Positions 44,053-53,477 of a stretch of 64,000 nt of DNA are shown in pieces. Where the stretch lies: NCBI GenBank assembly GCA_963772805.1, contig CAVYYU010000008.1, forward strand, positions 310,001 through 374,000. The letters run 5' to 3'. The DNA is from Legionella_A sp963772805. Its GTDB lineage: Bacteria; Pseudomonadota; Gammaproteobacteria; Legionellales; Legionellaceae. Under the pieces are notes generated by a model that saw nothing but the letters and a program-made list of their open reading frames with translations, ran no database searches and was not told the origin of the DNA. The position numbers and the translations under genes are program-made. Position 1 is the stretch's first letter; each line of letters starts with the position of its first letter.

Positions 44053-46041
44053 CTAAAGTGTTTTCAATTTCTTCCGCAGCGATTTAAACAACAGTCTCGT
44101 CGCTTTGCGATGAGTTGGGCTATCCGTAATATGTTGCTGCAAACGTAATTCTTCATAGCGTATCTCACAGTCGAACAGCAGATCATGAAGTTCTGGTCGC
44201 TTGTGGGCAAGTTCATGCCATTGTTTTGCCAGGGATGCCGGCGGTTTAATTTGTACGTGAAAACGTGCTAATTCTTGCTGTAGTTTATGATACTCATTTA
44301 ATAGAGGATCATATTGCTTTCTTTGACGCCAGTGGTACCAGGCGCCCCCCAGAATAAGAAACGTTAACAGATTACCGACCCATGCCCACAATAATTGTCG
44401 CCACTCCCACGATCCTAAACCTATTGCTTGTAGTAATGCTTGTTGTCGTTGCTGATTATAAAAAAGCAACCAACGTTCCCAAAAAAATCGTGCGGAATCT
44501 AATGAGAGCATTGTGTATTCTGTCCATGAAAGATTCGAACGATAACGCTCCCAATCTTCAGAAAAACCTAAATCATGTTGATAGCCTTGTTCCAGAATGC
44601 TTCGATCTATGCGTTGACTCGCGATAAAAGCGGATGGATCGACCTCTTGCCATCCTTTCCCTTCCCGCCAGTATTGCACCCATGCATGAGCATTACTTTG
44701 ACGTACGTTCAAATATTCGGCCAAGGGATTCCACTCGCCGCCATAATAACCAACAATTACCCGCGCCGGGATGCCGGCCGCGCGCAGAATAAAGGTAACG
44801 GCAGATGCGTAATGCTCACAATATCCCTCACGTGTATCAAACCAGAAACGGTCAAGTTGCTGATAATCTTTGCCGATTGGCACAGGATCTAATTTGTACC
44901 AGAATGGTTTTTGATGAATATATTGCAGAATTTTGACGACAAAATCTTTACTGCTAGTCGTTAGACTTCTTTCTTGCACAGCCCAAGCTCTAAGACGTGG
45001 ACTGATATTGTTTGGTAATTGCAGGTTTTGTTTATTGGTTTGCTCACTTAGCGGTTCGTAGTGAGGCGGTGCACTTTTAACGGAGTAGGTAAAGCGCTGA
45101 TATACTGGTTTTCCATCGCCACGCACAAGCCCTGAGTTGGGGGAGAATCGCAACTCAGGTAGCCCTGAAATGGGGTTCCCTTTATAAAATAACCAATTTT
45201 TCTGATGCGGTTCCAAGAGGATTTCATAATCTGCAGCTTGTTTGTTCTGTAATAATTTCAGTGGTTGAAACGCGGCCGTACTTTGGGGGTCTAGTGTCCA
45301 ACTTAAGCCATCATAGTAGTTAAGCACCAATCCCTGCCAGTAAGCATTTGGATCAGCACGATTATTAAACGTTATACGCATGACAACACTATCATCTGGG
45401 AATAGTTTGGAGAAAGAACCTGGGCTCATGACGTCAGTAAAACCAATGCCGCCTTGATGCGGCATATTGACTTGCCACAAGGGGTTAGTAATACGCGGAA
45501 AAACAAAAAACATCAGTGCGGCAATTGGCGTTGCAACGAACAAGAGTTTCATACTTCTGGAGGCGGTTTGCTTGAATCGGATGGCGGGTGCTTCCATTTT
45601 CAGAAGTAATGACACATCAGCGAATGTTGCCGCGATCATATAAACTATAATCCATAGCGTAGAATGGATGACTAGAGCTGTAAAAATCACATAAAAACTA
45701 CAGAGAATTACGACGCGTAAATCACGCAATGTGTAAGTTTCTATTATTTTTAGCCAGAAAAAGGTCACCAGGGTGTTTATAAAAAAACCGCTGGATGCAA
45801 ATGATGCATAATGCCAGCGAAGCAATCCTACAAAGATAATCACGATGCTTGCTCGTAACCACCATGGTAATAGGGGGTAAAAACGATAGCTTGCTAATAA
45901 CCTATAACTTATAACCGCTATCACCAGGATGGATAACCACCAGGGCGCGGTGAGTAAATGGGGTAAGAAACAAAAGCCCATGACAAACAAAGCCTGACGT
46001 AGCGTGGAAAATGGTATTTGTTCACTTTGATAAACGTGCAT
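44053..46041 (-). CDS. TgpA-like membrane transglutaminase
   Basis: A 662-residue inner-membrane protein: about six helices in the first ~185 residues, a large periplasmic part with a transglutaminase core, one more helix near 555 and a cytosolic helical tail. The catalytic triad sits in TREGYCEHYASAV (Cys), NAHAWVQYW (His) and WQEVDPSA (Asp). In Pseudomonas, TgpA is essential and has transglutaminase activity. The ATG at 46041 overlaps the DUF58 stop by one base (TAATG). Third gene of moxR-DUF58-tgpA. Confidence 0.92.
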   Translation of the reverse strand: MHVYQSEQIPFSTLRQALFVMGFCFLPHLLTAPWWLSILVIAVISYRLLASYRFYPLLPWWLRASIVIIFVGLLRWHYASFASSGFFINTLVTFFWLKIIETYTLRDLRVVILCSFYVIFTALVIHSTLWIIVYMIAATFADVSLLLKMEAPAIRFKQTASRSMKLLFVATPIAALMFFVFPRITNPLWQVNMPHQGGIGFTDVMSPGSFSKLFPDDSVVMRITFNNRADPNAYWQGLVLNYYDGLSWTLDPQSTAAFQPLKLLQNKQAADYEILLEPHQKNWLFYKGNPISGLPELRFSPNSGLVRGDGKPVYQRFTYSVKSAPPHYEPLSEQTNKQNLQLPNNISPRLRAWAVQERSLTTSSKDFVVKILQYIHQKPFWYKLDPVPIGKDYQQLDRFWFDTREGYCEHYASAVTFILRAAGIPARVIVGYYGGEWNPLAEYLNVRQSNAHAWVQYWREGKGWQEVDPSAFIASQRIDRSILEQGYQHDLGFSEDWERYRSNLSWTEYTMLSLDSARFFWERWLLFYNQQRQQALLQAIGLGSWEWRQLLWAWVGNLLTFLILGGAWYHWRQRKQYDPLLNEYHKLQQELARFHVQIKPPASLAKQWHELAHKRPELHDLLFDCEIRYEELRLQQHITDSPTHRKATRLLFKSLRKKLKTL

Positions 46042-46997
46042 TAATAAATCGCCAGTTGTCGCAAACAATCGCTCATATGCTGTTCACCATGATTGAGTTC
46101 TATCGACTTTCCATTCAGTTCTAGACCATACAAATGTCCTGACTGCTCTGCGGTTTGAATCCAATAACTTAGTTGTTGTAAGTTGAGCTCAATGTTATTT
46201 TCCTTTAAATCCTCGATACGAAAAAACCAATTTTCACCGGCAGGACTAGTCATTGTTTTGAGGTACCAGCCTTGCCCGCGCGCGGATATTTTCCAGGCAA
46301 TATGACTCGCTTGAGCCCATGGACTTGCAACTGATTTAAGCTCATGTAACTCATCGTCACCTGCTTTATCAGCGGCTTTTTGATGTTTGTTTTGGCCGGC
46401 CGATGTTTCAGGCCAAAACCCGGGGGATTTTGCTTGCGGATAAATGTAGTACTCAATATCAAAATAGGCGTAGCCCCATGCTCGGTAAAGTCCTAATGGA
46501 TAATAACTATGGATTTTAATCGTCGGTAGTTTAAATCGCCCCCGTCGTAACGTTGGTAAGGTTATAATTGTTTCCTCACCGGCTTGCGTTAACTTTTCCA
46601 ATTTGACAGGTTCCCCATCGTCAAAACTGAAATAAAGCGCAAAACGGATTGCTTTTTCACCTGTGAGCAATAGGGTAACTTTAGCTGGTAGTCCTTGTTC
46701 AGTATCATCAATCTCTAAGCAACGAATAGATAAGCCTTTTAAATTTCGATGGGTTTCCCACATTCCTATTAGCCCAATTATCATTAATAGAAAAACAAAT
46801 AAAAAAGCGGGATTTAATTGATAGTTGATAGCGCCGGTGGCTATTGTTAATAAAATCGCCGCATAAGCCCAACCAAAACCAGATGGCAGAATATAGAGAT
46901 TGCTTGCGCCAAGCTGTTGAGGGATGCCTGGCTGACTGCGTGATCTTACCCAACGCTGTACTCGTTGTTTAAGCGCTGCCTTGGTTTGAGCAATCAC
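46041..46997 (-). CDS. DUF58 domain protein
   Basis: A 318-residue protein with two hydrophobic segments near 38-80 followed by a DUF58-type domain: LPTLRRGRFKLPTIKIHSYYPLGLYRAW (quoted part RGRFKLPTIKIHSYYPLGL) near residue 152. This family travels with MoxR AAA ATPases and transglutaminases; its function is unclear. It starts with GTG inside the moxR stop (GTGTGA overlap), so the three genes are tightly coupled. Confidence 0.9.
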   Translation of the reverse strand: MIAQTKAALKQRVQRWVRSRSQPGIPQQLGASNLYILPSGFGWAYAAILLTIATGAINYQLNPAFLFVFLLMIIGLIGMWETHRNLKGLSIRCLEIDDTEQGLPAKVTLLLTGEKAIRFALYFSFDDGEPVKLEKLTQAGEETIITLPTLRRGRFKLPTIKIHSYYPLGLYRAWGYAYFDIEYYIYPQAKSPGFWPETSAGQNKHQKAADKAGDDELHELKSVASPWAQASHIAWKISARGQGWYLKTMTSPAGENWFFRIEDLKENNIELNLQQLSYWIQTAEQSGHLYGLELNGKSIELNHGEQHMSDCLRQLAIY

Positions 46998-47896
46998 ACC
47001 GGGACCTCTACTTGGTTTAGCAACATATCGGCGGCGGAAAGTTCGCTGATGGATGATTTTATCACCAGACGATGGTTAACTACGGCGGGGAGAATAGCCT
47101 GCACATCATCAGGGCGGACAAAGTCGCGATTATCAACACGTGCATAAGCCTGCGACGCTTTGATTAGAGCTCTCCCGGCTCTCGGACTTAAGCCATGAGC
47201 AAACCAACCTTCAATGCGACTGATATGAAGGATAGCTTGTACATAATCAAGAATAGGTCCTGACACGTTCACTTTCAGGCTTTCCTGCTGCCACTCGAGT
47301 AGTTGCTCGGTGTTAATCACCGGTGGCATTTGTTTTAATATTTCACGTTGGTCTGAGTTGGTTAACAAGTGCCGCTCAGCATCCGGCGGAGGATATCCGA
47401 TTGAGAGGCGCATTAAAAATCGATCCAGTTGTGACTCTGGTAAAAGATAAGTGCCTGTTTGATGGGATGGATTTTGTGTGGCAATCACGAAAAATGGTTG
47501 TGGCAGTTTTTGTGTGCCCGCGTCAGTTGTAACTTGACGCTCTTCCATTGCTTCAAGCAAAGCACTTTGCGTTTTTGGCGTCGCGCGGTTAATTTCGTCT
47601 GCAAGTAGTAGTTGATTGAATATGGGTCCTGGGTGGAACACAAAACGTTGTTGCTGCACATCGTAAACTGATATACCCAGCAGGTCGCTAGGGAGCAGAT
47701 CACTGGTGAACTGAATACGCCGGTATTGCATCCCGGTGAAATGAGCCAAGGCATAACTTAGAGTGGTTTTTCCCATGCCCGGTATATCTTCTACCAAGAG
47801 ATGACCATCGGCAAGCAGGCAGCTTATTGCCAAGCGAATCACCTCATCCTTACCCAGTAAGACCTCGTTTAATGCTTGTTGTAGTTTTTCTATCAT
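46994..47896 (-). CDS. MoxR-family AAA+ ATPase
   Basis: A 300-residue AAA+ chaperone-like ATPase. Walker A EDIPGMGKTTLS near 36-47, Walker B LLLADEINRATPKTQSALLEAMEE (quoted part LLADEINRATPKTQ) near 104, sensor 1 FFVIATQNP and the arginine finger region QLDRFLMRL. I use the ATG at 47896; a TTG nine bases earlier is less likely. MoxR proteins are thought to help assemble partner complexes, here probably the DUF58 and transglutaminase proteins. Confidence 0.94.
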   Translation of the reverse strand: MIEKLQQALNEVLLGKDEVIRLAISCLLADGHLLVEDIPGMGKTTLSYALAHFTGMQYRRIQFTSDLLPSDLLGISVYDVQQQRFVFHPGPIFNQLLLADEINRATPKTQSALLEAMEERQVTTDAGTQKLPQPFFVIATQNPSHQTGTYLLPESQLDRFLMRLSIGYPPPDAERHLLTNSDQREILKQMPPVINTEQLLEWQQESLKVNVSGPILDYVQAILHISRIEGWFAHGLSPRAGRALIKASQAYARVDNRDFVRPDDVQAILPAVVNHRLVIKSSISELSAADMLLNQVEVPV

Positions 47897-48246
47897 AGAC
47901 GTCAACTTTAGTAATAAAAATAATATATTAACGAAGTCTGGCTAGTCGGTGTCTGTAAACCGTTCTAGTCTGGCGTCTCCCAAGTGCGTAGAGACGTCAA
48001 TAGCCCCTAAACTATTTTAAGTATATGTCGTTTTAGAAGTATTTCAATTTAGATAGGCTCTGAGGCGTTCTTAAACGGGGTTAAACATGATAAATTACTC
48101 TTCGAATAATGCGCTTTTAGCATTGGGGTTTTTTGTGAATATTTATATAAAGCGCATTAAGTAAAAATTATTCACAGTATTGCGGCAAGTTGTCTGAAAT
48201 TCAAACGGCTAGTTATCAGGTTATTTGATTGTGGGGTGTTGAGCTT
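47897..48246. other. gene-free 350-base divergent spacer with an 11-bp inverted repeat
   Basis: Between moxR and the antiporter. TAATGCGCTTT (48107-48117) and AAAGCGCATTA (48149-48159) are perfect inverted repeats 31 bases apart, about 90 bases before the antiporter start. GCGTCTC/GAGACGT (about 47973-47996) is a second weak hairpin. Promoters for both directions must lie here, but I cannot place them. Confidence 0.5.
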
Positions 48247-49419
48247 ATGCAGAATGGTGCAGTCTATTATACAATTTTTTTGATTTTTGGCGGAGCGGCA
48301 GTTTTGTCCACTGTGGTGCTTTATACCAGGCAATCATTATTAGTTGCATATATTTTGTTAGGGGCTGTTTTGGGGCCATGGGGCTTAAAATTGGTCTCTG
48401 ATTTGACTGCTGTGCAGCAAGTAGGTGATGTTGGCATTGTTTTTCTGCTTTTTTTGCTTGGATTGCATTTGCAGCCGCAAAACTTGGTGCACATGCTCAA
48501 GGAGGTGACCTGGATCGCCTTGTTTAGCTCAGTCATATTTGCGGTTATTGCCTATGTGGTTGGTCGCTGGTTTGGGATGTCCGTAACCGAGTCTTGGGTA
48601 CTTGGGGCGGCAATGATGTTTTCAAGTACGATTATTGGCCTTAAGTTGCTGCCTACAACCATCCTGCATCATCAGCATACTGGTGAGGTTATGATAAGCG
48701 TGCTGTTGATGCAGGATCTTATTGCTATTGTCGTATTGATTCTTATTGAAGGTGCTCAAGAGAGCAGTGGCTTGTCCTGGAATGATTTGCTTTTGGTGGG
48801 CGTGGCTTTGCCTGCATTGATTCTTTTTGCGTTTGTAATAGAACGTTATGTATTGGTCAAATTATTGGCTCGTTTTGATCGAACGCAGGAATATGTTTTT
48901 TTATTGTCTATAGGTTGGTGCCTTGGTATGTCGGTACTCGCTAAAAAAATGGGTTTATCAGAAGATATTGGCGCATTTGTCGCCGGCGTAGCATTGGCAT
49001 CCAGTCCAATTTCGCTTTTTATCGCCGAGAGCCTGAAACCGTTGAGAGATTTTTTTCTAGTCATGTTTTTCTTTGCAGTAGGGGCTACGTTTAATTTTGG
49101 TTTTGCAGCGCAGGTCATTATTCCTGCTTGTATTTTGGCAATATTAATCTTGATTCTCAAACCGCTTTGTTTCTATCTAATGTTGGCGTTTGCTGGTGAG
49201 AAAAAGGCAACAGCCAAAGAAGTAGGGGTTAGATTGGGGCAAGCAAGTGAATTTTCACTGTTGGTAGCCAGCATTGCTTTGAGTAGCAAACTTATTTCTG
49301 ATGTCGCGTCCAATCTCATACAAGCCACTACTATTCTCACTTTTATCGTTTCATCTTATGTGGTGGTGTTGAAGTACCCAACGCCTATGTCGCTATCAGA
49401 TAAAATGCGTAAAGATTAG
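48247..49419 (+). CDS. Kef-type cation:proton antiporter (CPA2 family)
   Basis: A 390-residue inner-membrane transporter with about 12 helices: FGGAAVLSTVVLYTRQSLLVAY (quoted part AVLSTVVLYTRQS) near the start, LGLHLQP, SSTIIGLKLLPT, MQDLIAIVVL and AFVAGVALASSPI are the usual CPA2 landmarks, and GQASEFSLLVAS near 340 binds the ion. It lacks the C-terminal RCK/TrkA-N domain of KefB/C, so it is a shortened, probably unregulated type. K+ or Na+ in exchange for H+ is likely. The ATG at 48247 is preferred over a TTG at 48229. Confidence 0.9.
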   Translation: MQNGAVYYTIFLIFGGAAVLSTVVLYTRQSLLVAYILLGAVLGPWGLKLVSDLTAVQQVGDVGIVFLLFLLGLHLQPQNLVHMLKEVTWIALFSSVIFAVIAYVVGRWFGMSVTESWVLGAAMMFSSTIIGLKLLPTTILHHQHTGEVMISVLLMQDLIAIVVLILIEGAQESSGLSWNDLLLVGVALPALILFAFVIERYVLVKLLARFDRTQEYVFLLSIGWCLGMSVLAKKMGLSEDIGAFVAGVALASSPISLFIAESLKPLRDFFLVMFFFAVGATFNFGFAAQVIIPACILAILILILKPLCFYLMLAFAGEKKATAKEVGVRLGQASEFSLLVASIALSSKLISDVASNLIQATTILTFIVSSYVVVLKYPTPMSLSDKMRKD

Positions 49420-49475
49420 GAGCTGTTGACATGTTTACTATAAAAGCCTAAATCTACTTACTGTTTGGAGTTACT

Positions 49476-50228
49476 ATGAAGTTATTGGTTATTGTTCTTT
49501 GTTTATTGAGTGAACGCTTTCTTGTCCATGGTAGCTCTTATAATCGTTTCTCTTGGTTTACTGACTATTGCAATATTATTGTGAAACAATTAAATGAAAA
49601 AGCTCGGCTGTCTCACCCGATCTTGTTGCTGGTCTTTGCTGTATTGCCGCTGCTGGTGATTGCAGGTTTGGCATTATATGTTTTCAATAGTTTCTTGTTT
49701 GGGTTTGTTACATTGTTATTTAACCTGGTTGTTTTTTTCTATTGTATCGGTCCAGATAACCCATTTTATCCTGGACGGGAAAAGGTTTCGGAAGATATTA
49801 CCCTGGACGATGCGGGGCGTTATTTGGCGCAGGTAAATGGCCAGTTATTTGCTGTAATTTTTTGGTATATTGCAATGGGTCCATTAGCAATATTAGCGTA
49901 TCGTTTGATTTCCTTGTGTCAAGAACAAGATGCGGTTGCGCAATACGCTATCCGGATTACCAGCGTTCTCGACTGGATACCTGCTAAAATTACTGCTTTA
50001 CTGTATCTATTAGCCGGAAATTTTCAGGCGGGATTTCGTCATTTTACAAAGATGTTTTTTACAGCACCTGCAAATAATCAGACGATGCTAAGCGTTTGTG
50101 GTTTGCATGCTGTGGGTTGTGATGAGCCTAATCAAACGCTAATGCCCCAGGCCGAAATGCTGGTTGAACATGCGGTCATTATGCTGCTGGTGTTGCTGGC
50201 CTTCTTCACGATGGCTGCATGGATGTAA
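49476..50228 (+). CDS. ampE: AmpE-like membrane protein
   Basis: A 250-residue protein with four hydrophobic segments (about 45-90, 120-142, 165-180 and 230-249). The N-terminal SERFLVHGSSYNRFSWF and the FYCIGPDNPFYPGRE segment match AmpE, described as a membrane signalling partner of AmpD in beta-lactamase induction, though its real role is unclear. AmpD is not in the window. It is followed by a strong terminator. Confidence 0.82.
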   Translation: MKLLVIVLCLLSERFLVHGSSYNRFSWFTDYCNIIVKQLNEKARLSHPILLLVFAVLPLLVIAGLALYVFNSFLFGFVTLLFNLVVFFYCIGPDNPFYPGREKVSEDITLDDAGRYLAQVNGQLFAVIFWYIAMGPLAILAYRLISLCQEQDAVAQYAIRITSVLDWIPAKITALLYLLAGNFQAGFRHFTKMFFTAPANNQTMLSVCGLHAVGCDEPNQTLMPQAEMLVEHAVIMLLVLLAFFTMAAWM

Positions 50229-50257
50229 TATACTTAATTTTTATCGAGTATACAGGA

Positions 50258-50314
50258 CAGGACTTATGCAAAATATTGAGATCGGTGTTTTGCACAAGTC
50301 CTGTACGTTTTTTT
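50258..50314 (+). terminator. rho-independent terminator after ampE
   Basis: A 16-bp stem with one mismatch (CAGGACTTATGCAAAA against TTTTGCACAAGTCCTG, ending at 50303), a 14-base loop, then TACG and seven T. Confidence 0.8.
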
Positions 50315-50353
50315 AATTTGAGGCATGTTCGCCTCGTGGATGAGCAAGTTATT

Positions 50354-50743
50354 ATGCGTTCTATTGTTCGAGTTATTTCCTGCCTGGTTATTATGTTGCT
50401 TGCTTCTTGTGCGAGTCATAAAACAATGGTCAAGTCCTCACAGGAGCTTGCTTCCTGTAAATTCAGCTGCCAACAACGTCTTGATTCTTGTAACAAGGTT
50501 TGCCACAACAATTGTCGAGAATGCTCAGCAACGTCATGCCGAGCTGCTGCTGGAAGCTACGACAGATACAAACATGAGCAGTGTATTAAAGGTGGAATTG
50601 TAGCGCGTAATTTGAATTCTTACCGTGATCCACTACAATGCCGCAAAATAACCTGCGAATGCGCTGCTGATTATCAAGTGTGTATTCAGTCTTGTGCAGG
50701 AGTAATTCATAAACGTCTGCAAGTTGCGTCGACTTGCAGTTAA
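50354..50743 (+). CDS. cysteine-rich lipoprotein
   Basis: A 129-residue exported lipoprotein, not recognised. The signal peptide ends in the lipobox LLASC at about residues 16-20, so Cys20 would be lipidated. The mature part holds 17 or so further cysteines, in pairs such as CKFSCQQRLDSCNKVCHNNC (a full 20-residue run with five Cys), CSATSC and CRKITCEC, and no membrane segments: a compact disulfide-bonded knot in the periplasm or at the surface. I chose the ATG at 50354 because the terminator just upstream rules out the longer frame. It precedes aceE by 24 bases, but probably has its own promoter. Confidence 0.7.
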   Translation: MRSIVRVISCLVIMLLASCASHKTMVKSSQELASCKFSCQQRLDSCNKVCHNNCRECSATSCRAAAGSYDRYKHEQCIKGGIVARNLNSYRDPLQCRKITCECAADYQVCIQSCAGVIHKRLQVASTCS

Positions 50744-50767
50744 AAATTTAGAAAGACGGGGAAATAC

Positions 50768-53431
50768 ATGGCAAATGACAAGTTTAATGACATCGATCCA
50801 ATTGAAACGCGCGAGTGGTTAGATGCCCTGCAGGCCATAGTTGCGCAAGATGGCAATGAACGCGCCGCATTCTTATTGCAGGAATTAATTAATAAAGCGA
50901 ATGCTGAAGGGATCAAACTGGGTTCATCCATTCACACGCCTTATCGCAATACCATTAAGTCTCATGAAGAGAAGCAAATGCCTCCCGATGAGGGGGTTGG
51001 TAAACGCATTAACGCGTTGATACGCTGGAATGCTGTTGCTATGGTCTTGCGTGCGGGCAAATATGCGCCTGAATTGGGTGGTCATATTGCTACGTATGCT
51101 TCGTCGTCAACGCTTTATGAAGTTGGATTTAATTACTTCTTCAAAGGCCCTAATTCTGAACACGGAGGGGATTTGCTCTATATTCAAGGGCACTCTTCTC
51201 CAGGAATTTATGCGCGAGCGTTTCTTGAAGGCAGACTTTCCGAGCAACAATTGGATAAATTCAGGCAAGAAGTCGAAGTTGACGGCTTGTCATCCTATCC
51301 TCACCCTTGGTTGATGGGTGATTTTTGGCAATTTCCTACGGTTTCTATGGGACTTGGTCCTTTGCAGGCAATCTATCAGGCTCGCTTTCTCAAATATTTG
51401 GAAAATCGTAATTTAATTAAAGCTGATGGGCGTAAAGTATGGGCGTTTCTTGGTGATGGGGAGACAGATGAGCCTGAGTCATTAGGTGCGCTATCCATTG
51501 CTGCCCGTGAAAAACTGGATAATCTTATTTTTGTAGTCAATTGTAATTTGCAACGGCTTGATGGTCCTGTTCGTGGCAACAGCAAAATCATTCAGGAATT
51601 GGAAGGTATCTTCCGTGGAGCAGGTTGGAATGTGATTAAGGTTGTCTGGGGCGGGCGCTGGGATCCGTTATTTGCTCATGATACTGACGGTATAATGCAA
51701 AAGCGCATGGAAGAGTGTGTTGATGGTGATTACCAGGGTTATAAGGCGAGTGACGGTGCCTATGTTCGCGAGCATTTCTTTGGACAATACCCAGAATTGA
51801 AAAAAATGGTGGCGCATTTATCGGATGATGAAATTTGGCGTTTAAACCGCGGTGGTCATGACTCGCAAAAGGTGTTTGCAGCTTATGCACAAGCGGTAGA
51901 ACATAAAGGTAGTCCAACGGTTGTACTTGCAAAAACGATTAAAGGATATGGCATGGGTGCTGCGGGTGAGGGTTTGAACATCACTCACCAGCAGAAAAAA
52001 ATGTCTATTGAAGATTTGCGTGCGTTTCGCGATCGTTTTAGTATTCCAATTAGCGATGACAAAATCTCGGAAGTACCCTTTTATCGTCCTGCCGATGACA
52101 GCCCTGAGATTAAATATTTACGTAAACAGCGTGAAGCACTGGGTGGTTATTTACCAGCGCGTACTACTGATTTTGAACCATTGCCCATACCCGATTTATC
52201 GGCTTTTGCATCGGTAACTAAAAGTTCTGGCGATCGTGAGATTTCAACAACGATGGCATTTGTCCGCATTCTTTCCGTGTTACTGAAGGACAAGGCGTTG
52301 AGTAATCGAATTGTGCCTATCGTTCCTGATGAGTGCCGTACCTTTGGTATGGAGGGATTATTCCGTCAAATTGGTATTTATTCACCAGTAGGGCAGTTAT
52401 ACACCCCGGTTGATAGCGGTCAGGTGATGTATTATCGAGAAGCACGTGATGGGCAGATCCTCGAGGAGGGAATCAACGAAGCCGGTGCTTTTTGTTCCTG
52501 GATGGCAGCCGCTACGTCTTATAGCTCAAACAAATTAGCGATGATTCCTTTCTACATTTATTATTCGATGTTTGGTTTTCAACGTATTGGCGATTTAGCT
52601 TGGGCTGCAGGCGATATGCAGGCGCGCGGTTTCTTGTTAGGCGGTACAGCAGGACGCACGACACTTGCGGGCGAAGGTTTGCAGCATCAGGATGGTCACA
52701 GTCATATATTGTCATCAACCATTCCAAACTGCATTTCTTACGATCCAACTTATGCTTATGAATTGGCCGTGATTATCCAGAATGGTTTAAAACGAATGTA
52801 TGAACAACAAGAAAACGTTTTTTATTACATTACCGTGATGAACGAGAACTATCTTCATCCAGATATGCCAGCCGGTGTTGAGGATGGCATCATCAAAGGG
52901 ATGTACTTGTTGCAAGAGAGCAACAAGAAAGAGAAAAAACATGTGCAGTTACTCGGTAGTGGCACTATTTTGCGTGAAGTAATTGAAGCCGCACGACTAC
53001 TTAAAGAGGATTATGCAGTCTCTGCTGATATTTGGAGCGTGACCAGTTTTAATGAATTGCGGCGTGAAGGGCTGGCCATTGAACGTTACAATCGCATGCA
53101 TCCAATGAAAGCCGCGAAACAAAGCTATGTAAGCACACAGTTAGCTGGCAGAAAAGGGCCTATCATTGCGACGACCGATTACATGCGTTTGTATGCAGAT
53201 CAAATCCGACAATTTATCCAGGCTCCTTATGTTACCTTAGGCACGGATGGTTTTGGACGCAGCGATACCCGCGCGCGCTTAAGGCATTTCTTTGAAGTGG
53301 ATGCCAAATTTATCGTGATAGCAACCCTGAGTGCATTAGCCGAGTTGGGTGAGGTTGAAAAGTCTGTTGTAGTTGATGCAATGAAACGCTACGGCATTGA
53401 CCCGGAAAAATTAGATCCAGCTAATCATTAA
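50768..53431 (+). CDS. aceE: pyruvate dehydrogenase E1 component, homodimeric type
   Basis: Decarboxylates pyruvate with thiamine diphosphate and passes the acetyl group to lipoyl-AceF. 887 residues, the length of the E. coli enzyme. The TPP/Mg motif is GDGETDEPESLGAL near 234 with VVNCNLQRLDGPV completing it; GHSSPGIYARAFLEGR near 141 and the HEGEG-like GEGLQHQDGHSH near 637 (with active-site His residues) are clear. First gene of aceE-aceF-lpdA. No pdhR-type regulator is next to it. Confidence 0.97.
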   Translation: MANDKFNDIDPIETREWLDALQAIVAQDGNERAAFLLQELINKANAEGIKLGSSIHTPYRNTIKSHEEKQMPPDEGVGKRINALIRWNAVAMVLRAGKYAPELGGHIATYASSSTLYEVGFNYFFKGPNSEHGGDLLYIQGHSSPGIYARAFLEGRLSEQQLDKFRQEVEVDGLSSYPHPWLMGDFWQFPTVSMGLGPLQAIYQARFLKYLENRNLIKADGRKVWAFLGDGETDEPESLGALSIAAREKLDNLIFVVNCNLQRLDGPVRGNSKIIQELEGIFRGAGWNVIKVVWGGRWDPLFAHDTDGIMQKRMEECVDGDYQGYKASDGAYVREHFFGQYPELKKMVAHLSDDEIWRLNRGGHDSQKVFAAYAQAVEHKGSPTVVLAKTIKGYGMGAAGEGLNITHQQKKMSIEDLRAFRDRFSIPISDDKISEVPFYRPADDSPEIKYLRKQREALGGYLPARTTDFEPLPIPDLSAFASVTKSSGDREISTTMAFVRILSVLLKDKALSNRIVPIVPDECRTFGMEGLFRQIGIYSPVGQLYTPVDSGQVMYYREARDGQILEEGINEAGAFCSWMAAATSYSSNKLAMIPFYIYYSMFGFQRIGDLAWAAGDMQARGFLLGGTAGRTTLAGEGLQHQDGHSHILSSTIPNCISYDPTYAYELAVIIQNGLKRMYEQQENVFYYITVMNENYLHPDMPAGVEDGIIKGMYLLQESNKKEKKHVQLLGSGTILREVIEAARLLKEDYAVSADIWSVTSFNELRREGLAIERYNRMHPMKAAKQSYVSTQLAGRKGPIIATTDYMRLYADQIRQFIQAPYVTLGTDGFGRSDTRARLRHFFEVDAKFIVIATLSALAELGEVEKSVVVDAMKRYGIDPEKLDPANH

Positions 53432-53477
53432 GTGGGTTGCGCCACGGGCCCAACCTACTATATTTGGTGAGGAATAT

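Noticed and set aside
47973..47996. GCGTCTC/GAGACGT hairpin as a riboswitch or terminator
   Set aside because: The stem is only six or seven bases and there is no T-run or conserved aptamer sequence that I recognise.
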